Source: Bactericera cockerelli
Lineage: Eukaryota > Arthropoda > Insecta > Hemiptera > Triozidae
Direction: 5' to 3'
Length of the DNA: 64,000 bases
Assembly: GCA_024516035.1 (NCBI GenBank)
Contig: CM044967.1
Coordinates: forward strand, 19,380,810 to 19,444,809
The notes under the pieces are model-generated. The model was not told where the DNA came from. It was given only the letters and a program-made list of their open reading frames with translations, and ran no database searches. Each line of letters starts with the position of its first letter. Within the stretch, counting starts at the first letter, position 1. A program made the translations under genes and the position numbers. Below are positions 39,401 to 50,880 of this stretch, piece by piece.

Positions 39401-42400
39401 TTTACAAAATAATGACATAGAATATATACATACATAGATATTAAAATTAGGAAACAAAACTTGATCAAGGGCGGTGCCAATGCCAACGGCATTCTCTTCC
39501 GATAAATAGAAATAATTTTTGATAATAGAAAAAGATTCAAGCAATATTCATAACCAGTGGCTAATTTTCATTTACGGTTCTTTCTTTTTAAGGATTCAAC
39601 TTTATCCATCATATATTTTAAAATAAATTTTGTGGAACGATTTAATGAGGAACCTGTTAAGTGTCAAGTTATTTGCTTCCTTCTCTTGTTCATTAGAAAT
39701 TTTAGTAATTAGGAATATATTATTATTGCTTACTGTGTTGTTGCTATTCTGGAAGCTTTACACATTTCTTCAGTTGTTGGTTTTTGTTCTATTCCTTACA
39801 TTAGTTATGTAAAAATATCCACTTGTGGTTTCAGAAAAGTGCAAACAATTTTGTGTATACCTTTTTTAAAATCGAACTTTTTTTACAGAAAACTCATGGC
39901 TGGACTACTTAGATACCTGTAAAGAGCAAGATTCTTTGAATACTCTTTCTACAAATTCATGTACAGAATCTTCCCGTTTAACACCTACTGACTCTTTAGA
40001 TTTCAAACTTAATGCGGAAATAATTGAAACAGGACTGGTGAATGAAAGGGGGAAAAGCTTTGGCATTTATGCTCTTTCTGTAACACGGGAGTTTTCTTCA
40101 GGAGAAAAAGAATCTTGGCATGTGTATAGGAGATATTCTGACTTTTATGATTTACATCAGAGGATCCGAGACAAGGTATGTTTTTTTTAGCTCTCATAAC
40201 TCACAAAAAGAATAAATTTGGTTATCTTTCTTTGAGCTTACATTTAATTATAAAATATACATACTTAATTTTTTCCTAAATTGTGATTTTCATACATTAT
40301 AATTCAATGTGTCCTTAGTTTACAAAAAATACTAATTTTAAAATTTAATTTAAAATTAGTATTTTATTTATTTTTTGTATCGTGTATTAATGTATAATGG
40401 GCTCTGCTCGTAAATAAATGAATCGGTACACCCGATATTATTATTATTAGAAGATTCTGAAAAAAGAACGATAAAAAAAAAAAACGATTAGGTGTCGTGA
40501 ATCAACAAGTGAAATCAAGAATTTCTCATCTCTTGATCTTCCTCATATTGATCTACTTTTTTTTCAGCTACCATATAGTCTTTTTCTAATTCAAATTATT
40601 ATCAGTGGGATCTGGATCAGCCATGGTAATAGATGGGTCATTTTCATTTATCTTGGGCATATCAAGTCCGCAACCTTTCTCCTTTAATAAATGTGAAAAT
40701 AATAGGGATATATGACTAAAATCTATTTGATCTCATAGGAAACAATATTTTTTATAAATTACAATAATAAATTGTCTTTTAAACTAATGTGGAGACTCAA
40801 AATTGCCAGTTATGTAAGTAACGTTCATGATATTTTAGGTGTCCCTTAGTCTAAGATTTTACTGTGTCTGATAGAAAAAAATGCATTTCTCCCCATTATT
40901 TTCACCAAAATCCAATATTAATGAGAAAAATACAGTTTATTTAGGATGTGACCATTAGTTTTCATAAAAATAATAATGTTCACCTCATTCTACAGACGTG
41001 TAAAGTTGTGTCCCTACGAAGAAAAAAAAATCTCCGTCATGAATGTTACCCCCAAAAAAATGTAAACCATTTTGAAAAATCCTTTGAATGAGAAGCTAGC
41101 AGCTGCCGCCATTTTGCTTCTTACAGATGACATTGTTTTTATTTTGAAATTTCCTGTCAGTTGGATGTTGGATGCAGTACAGTGAGGGACAATGGTGGGT
41201 CTAATTTTTTTTTGACAAGAACGTTACGCGGTTTTTAAAATAAATTGTAATGATTCTTTAATATATAATGTATTTCTTTAATTCTTCTGCATGTCCTCTT
41301 TCCAATCAAATATTTTTTTTTTTAAAGTGAATATTCTTTTATTGAGAAAAGATTGTTTTAGTGGCGTGTTACTCATGAACGTTACCGTCATGAACGTTAC
41401 CCGTGGTCATGAACAGTACCTAGTACGTTAAGTTTTTGTAATTTTGTGTGAAGAGGTAGCTGCTAGAAATATTCTAAATGAAAGCTTTTGCTCAAAGGTA
41501 TTTGTCTTAGTCTTCTGAGCCTAAAAAATTGTTAAAAATTGTTTAGGAAAAGGTAACGTTCATGACTTGAAAAAATCCAATTGCCCAAGATAAATGAAAA
41601 TGACCCAGATAGTACTTATGTTTAATAAATGTAATAATAATATAACCTTATCAAGGAGCGTGGTAGTACCCCAACCCGCCCCGCCTCCGTATAAACTGCC
41701 CGATTAGGACTAATGAGTCCTATTATTCCAGCAAGTCTAGCTTGAAATCCCCAGATTAACTGTAAAAAAAATCTGCAAATTCTAATTTTTTCTCATGTGT
41801 TATTTTCAGTTCACTGATCTAGGAAAGGTGACATTCCCAGCGAAGAAAACATTTCATAATATGGACAGATCAGTTTTAGAGTTTCGCATGAAAGTTCTTA
41901 ATGAATATCTAAAAGTTCTGTTGCACAATGGGCTGCTGGCTACCAGGCCTGTGCTGAAAACTATACTCCTCAACTTTTTAGAACCTGGTGAATATGATAA
42001 ACGTTTCAATGGACAATTAACCAGGACGGTATGTATATTATTTCATGTGTTTGTTGAGAACCAAAATTTAAAAAGTTCAAATTTCATGGCTTTACAGCAC
42101 AAAGGTTGTACTGAGGACAAAATCAGACTAGTCTACTTCTCTAATGAATGAATGACCCAAATAAAGGTGTAAAGTACATGAGGGGCAACGCAACCAAATC
42201 CACATTTTTTTTTGTGTATTTTGAGATTTTTACCAATGAAACGGTTGAAGATTTCAAATTTTGTATGACAGTTTTACTTACTCGTAGTTTAGCTCTAGTT
42301 TTACTTTGACATATTATGTGTAAGTTTGTCTTACACAAAAATTTATCGTTCTCGAGAAATAAGCGTAAAACTTTTCAGCTCCCTTCTACCCCCTTTACTA

Positions 42401-45400
42401 CCCATCACTTCTGTTTCCTCCTATCCTAGACGTCACGACCTTCAGTATGTTTATTATCTCACCCTCCTGAATTAGTATTCGCAGGAATTGGCTGCGTCGC
42501 CTCTCACCCGCTCTACTACTCATTCGTTAATTAGCCTTGTTAGAGAACTTGGAAAATCAATTTCCTATAACACACGTTCCCTGATGTCAATAAAAAATCT
42601 ACCTGTTGATTATTTTGATTTTGAAAAAAATTTACCATGGACATTTGAAATGAATGATAAATACAAATACACCACACAATTTTTTGTTGTTGTTTTAAAT
42701 TGAGAAAAAAAAATATGAAAACTTTTATTTAGCACTGCAATAAGCAAATTTGACAACTCTTTGTAGAAAATATTCTAGGAAGTAATTAAATCCATCTTTT
42801 CTTCTTTAAATTTCAGTTAGAAGTACTCATGAAAAACTCAATGCGCTCTGTAGGTAATGTTGTAAGAACTATGCCCGACAATCTTCTCAACACTGTCGAT
42901 GAAGTCATGGATAATATTACCAAAGTCTTCGTCAATGAAGATAATCTACAAGTAACATGTGATACTGGAATGTTGGAAGCCATTGATATAGAGGTATATT
43001 TTCTTCTCCTCTTAGAATTTTTCTCCCATTCAGGATAATTTGATAATAATTATTGTGAACCTCATCAGATCGGCTTTCCGGGGCTTCAGTTTTTTTTCGT
43101 TTTTCGCGGTCTTTATTTGGTCTTGCACTGTGTCTCCACTTGCATGAAGAAATCTGCCTCTTCCAAAACTCCTTTTTCTTCTCCATGGCTAAATTTTTAA
43201 ACTGCAAATCTATAATTACGAGGGGTGTACAAATATTATGTTTCCCTGATTTTTCAAGGATTCCAAATATCTGTCCCAAGATATTTGGTAGAGGTTCTAA
43301 GATTTCAGAGGTCTGTTTCATTTCCACTTTGATACAAAGTTTCAAAATGGATTCAAGCCATCGTCCGTCTCTGAGGCGCGAAATGTTATTTGATTTTTGA
43401 CTGCAAAAGGACTTAATACCGTTGAAATTCATCAAACCACGAAGTTTATGGTGAATGCGAAATGACGTAGTTGGCGCGTGAACTTTTTGAGTAGTATAAC
43501 GAATAAAAGCCTTGTATAATTAGCAAAAGCTTCTGAAGAGAGTCCCTTAGATCCTTAGAAGGTCAGAAACCAAATAAAATTTTGCACCTTATAGGCAGAC
43601 GGTTGATGGCTTGATAGACAAATCCATTGTGAGACTGTGCATCAAAGTATAAACAAAACCTAGTGTCTGCAAGCGAATTTTAAAATATCAGGGAAACTTA
43701 CTTTTTATTTGTTTACTACTCAGTAAGTTATTGATGCAGAAAATGTAGATATAAAACTCATACCTACCTCTAGCTTGATCGATAAGGCGGTTGACTTGTA
43801 ACCTTAGGTCGGTGGTTCAAGTCCCGGTGATATAGATTTAGTAAACCGAGTTTGAGTAGTTATGATATCACAAAAATGATTAACACAAATATGACAACTT
43901 AACTTAATTCATTAGGTCTATAGAAAATGAAAGGACTCCTCACATTTTATATAATTGTAGGGTTCTTTAAATATTAAAGAATCGTGGAATTTTACAAATT
44001 ATTTAACATCATTATAATTATTTAGATTTCTAATATGAACCTTATAATAAATAATTACAAGACCCACTCATAATGCTCAAAATTTAGAAATTTTCCCAAT
44101 AATCACAAAACTTGACGTACAACATGAATATTTTCTTCGTTTTTGTTATTAATTACGTTTCATTATTTCTTTCAGATTGAAAACAATGTACCCCTTCGTA
44201 TTATGTTACGTCTCATGAACGAAGTGTTTGAATTAAGGTCACGGTCTCAATGGTTCCGACGACAACTAGTACAAATTCTTCGTTCCGTAAGTGAATCTAC
44301 TGGCATTTTAGCATGTACGTTAGTTACATATACACAGTTTTGTTTTTAACGTAGAAACCCCTGAACTTGAATTATCGTTTCAAAACACTTGTTTGTGTTT
44401 ATACCCAAATTTAAACCAAAATAAAAGTATTGACTTTGTCATTTTTGGACCGTATTAATGAAATTTCACGTTCCTTCTTTCAGATATTAGTTATCATTTT
44501 TATTAAATTTATATTAAATAAATAAACTCTCTCTCTCTATTTCTCAAATCCTAACAGAGACTCTCCACTTCTATATCTTCTTCTTGTCCCTCGTACACAC
44601 ATGCTCGTCGCTCTTACAATGCTTATTCCAACTTTCAGATATTTGGAGACATATGCAATAGAAAAATTCTCAAAACTGTAAAATATGTGACGGGAGCCCA
44701 AAATGTCGCGTCCATTTTGTTATCATTCCGACATTCGTTTTGGCCTCAGGGACTCAAAATCGACAGTTTTGTAGTACGGGACGTGACCGTCCGAGAAAGA
44801 ACGAAGCTAGGTGCTCGAGCTGCTATTTTATCAAGCCTCTCAGGTAAGTCATCGTAAAAAGAGAGAACATGTGTTTTTATAGATTTCATATTTTTTTTTT
44901 TTTTTTAACTAGGTGATGTACTGATTTTTTTTTTAATGGGATACTTTCATCCCGCGTCAAAAATATATAAACTATGGCACCTATCTCTTCCTGAGATTTT
45001 ATCCATGATTTGAATTTTACTTCCGATAATCAGGTGCTACATACTTATTTATATACAGGGTGCTTTTTTTTAAATACTTGCCACCCCAAAAACTCAAGAA
45101 CCGTTTTAAATTCTGGAAAACTCAAAAAAACGTGTTTCTTTATTTTTGAGGGGAACTTTTTTTGGTATGATTTAATTTTTTACCAGTGGGCCGCCCTAGG
45201 GAGTCAACTTTGAAATCTTTAATGGAACCACCCATTTTGTGTGACGGTGACGTATTTAGCATTAAATAAAGAACCACCCAAAAGAAGGTTTTCAACATTC
45301 TGAAATCAGCTCAATAATACCTTTTCTACACATGTATCAGTTATTTCAACTTTGAAATAACTGATACATAATTAAATTGAAGGCAACTATAAAGCTTTAG

Positions 45401-45775
45401 GTGACGTATTTAGTATTAGAAATGATCAATTTTCTGGTTTCTTTAGCTGGTTGGTTAGGAATTTCAAAAACTTTAATTTATTCAGGATGTCGTTGTACCA
45501 TTAACCAACTTGATACGATATACTAATTGAAATGATTGATGTTATCTATCGTATTTCTCTTCCCAGATGAGTTCAAACATATTGTCGGAAGTGAAACATC
45601 ACGTCGTGGTCTCCTCCTTGTTTTGTCTCTTTTCCAAATGCCACTCCTCAACAAGCGACTGGTTATCATTATATTTGAAGGAATCTTACACAATTTGTTT
45701 CCCAAACAAATGCAGATTATCAAAAACTTTCACAAAACTTCCAACCGTATTATTAGAACATGCAATAGTACGTAA
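27465..45775 (+). CDS. Snx13: Sorting nexin-13 (PXA-RGS-PX-nexin C)
   Basis: Fourteen exons join without a frame break: 27465-27568, 27999-28241, 29554-29637, 30450-30658, 35544-35716, 36894-37007, 38150-38381, 38867-39265, 39889-40175, 41810-42028, 42817-42993, 44176-44286, 44639-44843 and 45567-45775 (TAA). The total is 2766 bases, 921 residues; human SNX13 is slightly longer. Residues about 5-42 form a hydrophobic hairpin (ER-membrane anchor in this family). PXA spans about 95-270 (LIRDYFHSWYDQLSNDQE, KELDWLPYVT, LLSDPDYIN). RGS spans about 365-510, PX about 550-690 (WHVYRRYSDFYDLH, FPAKKTFHNMDRS) and the nexin C domain about 760-905 (VPLRIMLRLMNEVFEL, FWPQGLKIDSF, DEFKHIVGSETSRRG). The wording of the PX-nexin C part is nearer SNX13 than SNX14 or SNX25. 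The family tethers ER to endosomes or lipid droplets and acts in lipid and cholesterol handling; the RGS domain was reported to act on G-alpha-s. AATAAA at 45844 follows the stop. Confidence 0.93.
28608..28790 (-). repeat. tRNA-derived SINE, family A copy 2 (best preserved)
   Basis: On the minus strand there is an A-box-like TGGCAGAGCGA (plus 28769-28779) and a perfect B-box region GGGTTCGATTCCCA (plus 28721-28734), whose T-arm pairs over five bases. The tRNA-unrelated body follows (ctctgtacttgga, then cctcgtgagga). The head resembles a tRNA-Ala with a TGC-like loop, but the anticodon stem does not pair, so this is a SINE. It lies in Snx13 intron 2. Confidence 0.75.
32148..32300 (-). repeat. 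tRNA-derived SINE, family A copy 3
   Basis: On the minus strand it reads a B-box-like ccgggttcgattctcag followed by the diverged family body (a ctatgtggttggatgtgttgg-like block and cctcatcaaga). It sits in the centre of the long-inverted-repeat element. It is older than copy 2. Confidence 0.55.
33143..35164 (-). mobile_element. 5'-truncated non-LTR retrotransposon (LINE)
   Basis: It inserted on the minus strand into the right arm of the inverted-repeat element. A poly-A tail (T-run 33143-33156 on plus) marks its 3' end. The intact left arm shows the empty site: the arm is interrupted between ccttagaa and caaacag, with no target duplication longer than a base or so. The 5' part, including the endonuclease, is absent, as is common for LINE copies. 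The 3'UTR is about 240 bp. Confidence 0.9.
33398..35173 (-). CDS. LINE reverse transcriptase, ORF2 C-terminal part, open
   Basis: An uninterrupted minus-strand frame encodes about 590 residues of a non-LTR reverse transcriptase. Visible motifs are SSSGPDSIPP, VIPIFKSG, NYRPISKIST, MTDYSKAFDKIN, the palm-type GCIQGGHLSGLTFN, and the catalytic FADD in FWLFADDK, followed by thumb-region VKDLGVTFD and ILEYASPVWSPYY. The frame runs on upstream through the inverted-repeat arm to 35380, but that extension is host-element sequence read by chance. The endonuclease is missing. The clade is jockey/CR1-like by general appearance. The lack of stops suggests recent insertion; the copy itself is not mobile. 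Confidence 0.88.
   Translation of the reverse strand, partial: FCLKDYTDYVQTKEKEFSNRPEKFWEYINSKKTNNGLPSIMKFDNNTSNDYLEITNFFASNFSSVYSKEQLAPPNFNFENTLSTPLNKITINPNDLYKSMKKLKSDSSSGPDSIPPILIKECASALVNPLCFLFNWSLSSGSFPDNWKTSYVIPIFKSGVKENVSNYRPISKISTIPKLMEQLIYKQIQPILTPLLINQQHGFVVKKSTTTNLLSFTDHVCNIIDKGDQFDCIMTDYSKAFDKINTNILCAKLRAYGILDPMLSFFYSYFSNRTQIVKLKMMKTDNNDCQCYQDKKINNYLTYLSEPFDVLSGCIQGGHLSGLTFNLYINDIYFYLPTTFWLFADDKRTGMSINGLSDSIQLQSALNSLYEWCQINRMELNVNKCKVMSFHRKKSPYIFQYSINNIPLERVYQVKDLGVTFDYQLSYNEHYSIITKKAFKLLGFINRNSRDFKNPKTYTILYYSFVRSILEYASPVWSPYYEKHKSKIESVQHRFLRSLAFKQNKPMSITDHNYSEIMKANNVISLEHRRDTNDVLLLFKILNNRTVLQELLEELSFRTNPKNTRNKNLLYEKSCTKNFFFQALQSFYSPF
36382..36760 (+). repeat. Complex tandem and direct repeats in Snx13 intron
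   Basis: A block around cacataattttggttatgtg and agcaaagacatgaaaatgtc occurs at about 36405-36450 and again at 36705-36755. Between them a roughly 60-bp unit (attgtgcgcatgacaca, then tctcttctctccc, then acaattcaata) is repeated twice (36541-36660). Then a 14-bp unit, cgttacataatat, is repeated about four times (36653-36705). Confidence 0.75.
37450..37691 (+). repeat. Dispersed repeat starting actagccg
   Basis: It starts actagccgtttgcccgtg, carries aaggcatggccgtac, shared with about 24360 and, inverted, with the exon-array intron near 7447, and ends tatatatagagatat. No coding capacity. The superfamily is not determined. Confidence 0.4.
37698..37862 (+). repeat. SINE-like dispersed repeat, family L copy 2
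   Basis: It has the same block order as 20088-20302, including agggagaaga, cccaagttctcac, and gacgagccaa with aagttggctgg. It immediately follows another repeat in the same Snx13 intron. A third, partial copy (3' half only) is at about 38480-38592. Confidence 0.5.
38480..38592 (+). repeat. SINE-like dispersed repeat, family L partial copy 3
   Basis: It shares the ggttgatcgtacata-like block and gagccaactttaaa with copy 1, then degenerates at the final gctggct. It lies in the intron between the exons ending 38381 and starting 38867. Confidence 0.45.
40635..41606. mobile_element. Non-autonomous TIR element, 972 bp, perfect 25-bp ends
   Basis: The left end (gggtcattttcatttatc, then ttgggca) and the right end match over 25 of 25 bases as inverted repeats. 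AGAT flanks both sides (40631-40634 and 41607-41610), a 4-bp target duplication. The interior repeats the motif catgaacgttac several times in both orientations, close to the right end and around 41035, and has no significant reading frame. It occupies most of the Snx13 intron between the exons ending 40175 and starting 41810. The superfamily is not determined. Confidence 0.8.
43217..43719. mobile_element. Possible degraded mariner-like element
   Basis: The left side (acgaggggtgtacaaata, then gtttccctgattttt) and the right side (atatcagggaaactta) are imperfectly inverted, and cgagg is a usual mariner start. The interior is coding-like but full of stops in all frames. It lies in the Snx13 intron after the exon ending 42993. 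Confidence 0.35.
43773..43845 (+). repeat. tRNA-like sequence, SINE head
   Basis: It contains an A-box-like tagcttgatcgataagg and a B-box-like ggtggttcaagtccc at tRNA spacing, with an internal cttgtaa like a tRNA-Thr(TGT) anticodon loop. Neither the T-stem nor the anticodon stem pairs, so it is not a working tRNA. Confidence 0.45.
45054..45245 (+). mobile_element. One-arm remnant of the TACAGGGTCCGCC family
   Basis: It starts tacagggtgctttttttt and carries accagtgggccgcccta, tcaactttgaaatctt and aatggaaccaccc, the same order as in the left arm of 2753-3907. No matching right arm is seen. It lies in the last Snx13 intron. Confidence 0.5.
45332..45369. repeat. Strong hairpin in last Snx13 intron
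   Basis: atgtatcagttatttca is followed, after a 4-base loop, by its perfect inverse tgaaataactgatacat. Seventeen paired bases; no function inferred. Confidence 0.65.
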
Positions 45776-47399
45776 ATATGACATCCTAGCCATCATGTTT
45801 AAATCATAAGGTTATTATTTATTATATACAATTACACAAAGTGAATAAATTGAAAGAAAAATATAAATTAAAACTACATAAATATTGAAATTTTGTTTTT
45901 ACTTCTGTCATTTGATATTGAGGAGACCCCAAAAAAGCTGAATTGACTAGAAAACCAGATTTTTTGAAACTGGTACAAGAAAATAGTGTGGTATCCAAGT
46001 TAGTGTTTTAGTTTTTTCACACTTCATAGTGTGACTAAGGAAAATAATTTCCCAGCATGTCTCCCCTCTGATGGGCGAGAAGTGACACAATACTTCCCAT
46101 TTAGGTGCTGGGTCAACACGAGTGCACCGGAAAGTATCCCTTACAAACAACTGTAACCAAATTTAAAATACAATTTTTTTTTTTTTTAATTGGAGGATCA
46201 AACTCAATACCCGTTGATAATAACTATTTCTACTAATATTTACAATTGGTAAAAAAAACCTATTTTCAATGAAAAAGAGGAAAGAAAACAGAAAAAGTAA
46301 ATTTAAATATAAAAAGAGAAAAATATATTTTAAGTACAAATTTGTAAGACATAAACTTGTGAAGACAAAACTAAAAATTTCATAATGCAAAAATATCTCT
46401 ACCTAAAAAGCTTAACATATCTGTAAACAAAGCTAACTTTGTGTGAATGACAGGACTCGTCGATAGTATAAATTATTAACACCCTCTTCAGGACCGAAGT
46501 TGTTGAAATAAATGAAGAGGGAGGGAAATAAATGTTAACTGTTTCACTTAAAAACATTTTCCTAGAATTTAATTACTTATGCCTAATTATTCTTACTAAT
46601 ATTATAAAGTATACTTGGTTTCTTAAAACTAAAAAAAGATACATAGTACTATTAATGTGATTCTAGTACTGAAAAATAAATTATTTCAACAAAGATTGTC
46701 GGCGGGGCGCAAGATTTACATCATTTTAGAAATTTAAATAGTACGTATCATATTTTTTTCTTTGCTTTTCTCTAAACTTGATTTGTAAGTTATAATGTAA
46801 TCTTGTGCTTTTTTTAATCAAATGAAAAAGAAAACTTGATCCAGAATCATATGTTTTAATATTTTATAGATGAGGGATGTCTACTGTTTACATCAAAACT
46901 AAGATTTAATAAGGGTAGTTTGAAAAAAAATCAACGACATATGACCGACTTAATAATCTGTTATTTCAAAATGGAGTTCAAGCAGACAGGAAAAAATCTT
47001 ACATAAGCGTGATTGAGAGCTTTATAACTAGCTCAAAATGGAGTTTTTTGTTAAAATATTGAAAGTACTGTCCACAAAACACAAACAGTAAAGGTTTTTC
47101 TTTCTAATGAAACACAGATGTTTTCAGAGTTCAGTGCAAGTATGATAGTATTAGGAGGTTACTATAACTATAAGTTTAAAATTTTACCCTGGATAGTTAC
47201 TTACAATGTAAAAAAATCAGAATATCGGGGTTATACACAAATCCAAGATGCGTATTGCGTACACACATAAAGTTGATCACTCAATACGTTAGTTAACATT
47301 ATTTGTATAACTCTGGTATAACTAAAAAAAAACTTGCTAAATCTAGGCCAAGCACAATATTGAAAAGTACCTTAAAAACATGAAATTGAATTATAGAAA

Positions 47400-48488
47400 T
47401 ACGAGGGTGGTTTAATAAGTTCGTGGCCTCGGTTACTTGAACTTGTTTCATACGAATAATTTCTCGTTGTTCACAAGTATGTACTGTTTGAGGATGATAC
47501 ACGGAATTTCAAAAAGATTCATTGATCAGTAATCGATGAGCAGTCATTATTAATCGACAGTTCCCACCTTTTTACACCATGAATAAAGTTGAGGTGCGTG
47601 CCGTGATAAAGTTTCTTTGTTTAAAGGGCAAGACCGCGACCGAAATCACAACCTTTAGAATACAAGGTTAGGGGACTATGCTCCTTCAAAGTCCATGGTG
47701 TGCAAGTGGTTAGCGGAGTCCCTGCTCTAGTGACGAGGCCCGCAGTGGGCGCCCGGTGGAGGTGATGACAGTAGAAATGGTCGAAAAAGTCCATGACCTG
47801 GTTTTAGAAAACAGACGAACCAAAGTGCGCGACATTGCTGAGTCAGTAGAGATCACAACTGAAAGAGTTTTGAACATTTGAGTATGAGGAAGCTTTGTGC
47901 AAGATGGGCGCCGCGTTTACTCACTCCGGACCAAAAACCACAACGAAAACACATTTCTCTGACTTGTTTACCCCTGTTCAAACAGAATCCAATGGAATTC
48001 AGCCGTCGATTTGTGACTTGTGATGAAACATGGATCCACCACTACATACCAGAGACCAAAGAGCAGTCAAAACAATGGACATCCAAGGACAAACCCACCC
48101 CGAAGATGGCGAAGGCTGTTCTGTCTGCAGGCAAGGTTATGACTATAGTTTGCTGGTGCATCCCAGTCATTTTTAGAGACTATTTGGAGAAGGGCAAGCA
48201 AAACCATTACGTACCCACCCCATTCACGAGACCTTACTCCTTGCGACTTCCATCTGTTCCCAAACCTTAAAAATGGCTCGGTGGAAGGAAATTTGATTCC
48301 AATATCGAGTTAATAGAGGCTGTCAACGGCTATTTTGTTGACCTGGACAAATGAAGCTACGCCACTGGGGTCAATCGCTGAACCAAGTGCATCGAGCTCT
48401 AAGGAGACTATGTTGAAATGAGGCAAAGGTAAGCGTTTAAAATCTCTCCTTGTTACCGTGTCCACGAACTTATCAAACGACCCTAGTA
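47400..48488 (+). mobile_element. Decayed mariner element
   Basis: The terminal repeats are acgagggtggtttaataag and, inverted at the right, cttatcaaacgaccctag, with TA at both ends (47400-47401 and 48487-48488). At 1089 bp it is shorter than a full element (about 1.3 kb). Confidence 0.85.
47579..48420 (+). pseudogene. Mariner transposase pseudogene
   Basis: From an ATG at 47579 it reads N-K-V-E-V-R-A-V-I-K-F-L and meets a stop within 30 codons. Pieces in other frames follow: VEKVHDLVLENRR, MRKLCARWAPRLLTPDQKP, VTCDETWIHHYIPETKEQ and MAKAVLSAGKVMT. The first catalytic Asp (DETW) is present. The stretch that would hold HDNAPAH is deleted, and the third motif survives only as a T-L-L-L-A-T-S-I-type remnant near 48235. 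Multiple frameshifts; dead. Confidence 0.85.
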
Positions 48489-49987
48489 TCTTCCAAATAT
48501 TTAATTTGAAATTTCAATATAAATTAGTACTAAGCTTAAGGGAAAATATTGTTATTAACACAAAATAAAATGAATACCACTACAATCAATAAATCATTCC
48601 CCGAAAAACACTCAAATTAATTACCAGATGATGCAAAATGATGTTTGCCAAAACAGCCAGTAGAAATACATATTTTTCCAAGTTCTGCTTACACAATGAT
48701 GAAATGTAATAAAACATGCAACTTATACTATATGCATATCATCTAGAATGGGATCTTTATGTGCTGTAAACCTTCGTGTTTCTCAAATATTTGATAGCTA
48801 CTTAAGAAATTCTTCACTATTGAACTAAAGCTGCCTTAATAAGTACTTCGCACATTATAATTGGTTACGAAACAAGTGTTTCCTACACAATAAAAGAGTG
48901 GAATTCAAATTTATCCTTTTGGGTCACATGTAAAAAATAAACATTTAATAAACTAGAACATAGGTTGTGTGAAATTTGGAGTTACCTTTTTATCACTTAT
49001 TTTTGTTGTGCACACTTTTAAACTTCAACAGTGATAAATATAATTATGTGTATCATTTTCCCCAAAAAAAATCCATCTTCCTCCCAGTGTCATCATCATA
49101 CATTACAGAATTGTATTAGCAGTAAACGATGTATTTAGTTCGAAATAAAAAAAGCCAATATGCTTGAATTAAAAAAATCTTGGAAAATAATTAAAATTTC
49201 CATTATAACTTTTCAAAAATTGACATTAAAATAAGACCAGGTTTTGATATATATAAAAAAATAGTTCTGTGGTTTACAAGTCTGGACCCAGCACGTTATA
49301 CATTTTTGGATGACTCAGGAGGCTTAACAATGTTTTTAGTGAGAAAAAAATACCACCCTAAAAATTTTCATTTTAATGGTCTAAGATTTTGCGAGATACT
49401 CATTAATTAAATTTACTGGGAGCTAAATCAACAAACAAATACCAGGATGAGCAAGAATATGCTTAATTTCATTGGAAAAGCACTTACATTTCTTAAAAGG
49501 TTCACACTTGGTGATGTCCCTTGTTTTAGAACTATTGCACTGCTTTCAATTTATCTTCCACTCTCACTCACTAACCACTCCACAAAAGAATGCTGGTAGT
49601 TCCCATATGAGCGAGTCTCCTTTCCAAACATTGTGAGTATTTCTCGTACATAAAACACATCTTGATCTCAGAATGACTCCATGGTATTGATGCATTGGCA
49701 TTTCTTAGAATGGCAAGATTTCTTGCTCTCCTTGATGATTTACATCTCACATCTAAAAAATTATAAATGTATGTGCTGAATTAATGATAGAATGCACAAT
49801 CGAACTTGCAAGAAGTCCATGTTCTAAATGCAATGTCCTACAGTGAGATTATTATAAATAACATTTACTGTTGAATCTTTTTAAGAGAGAAATATTTGGT
49901 AATTAACTCAGGCATCAGCGCATATTGCTGTTTAGTGGATGACTTTCAAAGAGAATGACAAAAAAAAAAAAAAAAAAAAAAAAAAGA

Positions 49988-50118
49988 GGGCGAAATTAAT
50001 AAACAAAATTGGGCAAGTTCGAGCCAGAACTTGCATCTTCCCATTTAAAACAATATGCAAAATCTAGACTCAAGTCCACAGAGGTAAGAGTATTACAAAA
50101 TGTCTATTAATTCCGCCC
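49988..50118. mobile_element. Small MITE with GGGCGGAATTAATAGAC ends, copy 2
   Basis: The left end gggcgaaattaataaac and right end gtctattaattccgccc are inverted and match 7100-7228 in length and sequence. The left side directly abuts a long poly-A run, so no target duplication can be judged there. Confidence 0.65.
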
Positions 50119-50449
50119 TAAATTTAGATTGATTTGATACTCACTGGAAATGATTGAACGTTAGTGATCTTCATAATCTCTCATCTGTAGGGAAAGTGCT
50201 GTCTTATGAGTCGTACTGCTGAAAAAAAGGGATTATGTAGTTATTAAGGGTGTGTAGAAGACACTACTTCAAGGTGATTGGATAGCTCAAATTTAGAAAT
50301 CGGAATTACTGTGTGTGTTTTTTTTTTTTAATTTCTCTCCTCTCTCTTTGATATTTTATAAATGTAGTTAATTACTACAACAATAGGGTGAATAATAAAA
50401 AAGTTAGTCCAAGCGGGTCCCCCCCAAAATACTGGTAAATTGGGGCCGG

Positions 50450-50880
50450 GTTCCCAAAAAGTTCAAGATATCAAAAAAATGATCAGAGTAAACCCCTGTT
50501 ATTTTTTTATTACAATAAAAGCTTGTTATCATAAAAATTTCATTTCTTCTTCTTTAGCCATAACCGCCAAACGGCACCAAGTAGCGGTCAAAAGACCGCC
50601 ACTGGCGGCACCGATTTTTTTTTCAAAAGTTTCGTGCTGCGTCTTCTATACAGGGTGTTTCTCAAATATATGTCACTCAAATTTATGTAATTTAAAGTCT
50701 CTAGCTAATGCCGTTCTTGAGATATTTTGTTTACAGACAGACAGACACATGAACCAATGGCTGAAACTTTGGATTTAAGCTCTGGGGACCCTAAGACAAG
50801 TTTTGGGACTGAAAACTGACCATCGAAAACTTTGGGTGATTCCATTAATTTCCTTTCTATAGGATAAGAGAAGTAAAAAT
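50450..50880 (-). repeat. Dispersed repeat, inverted copy of the exon-array intron repeat
   Basis: In reverse complement it carries cctatagaaaggaaatta, ggaatcacccaaa, a tctgtctgt run and gatcatttttttgatatc, in the order seen at 10490-10780 and partly at 9340-9540. An embedded tacagggtgtttctca marks another element end. No coding capacity. Confidence 0.55.

Noticed and set aside
42932..43435. 167-codon minus-strand ORF with a Lys-rich middle
   Set aside because: It overlaps a Snx13 exon and a repeat with inverted ends; no family is recognised and no splice context.
43773..43845. tRNA-Thr gene
   Set aside because: The loop looks right, but neither the anticodon stem nor the T-stem pairs.
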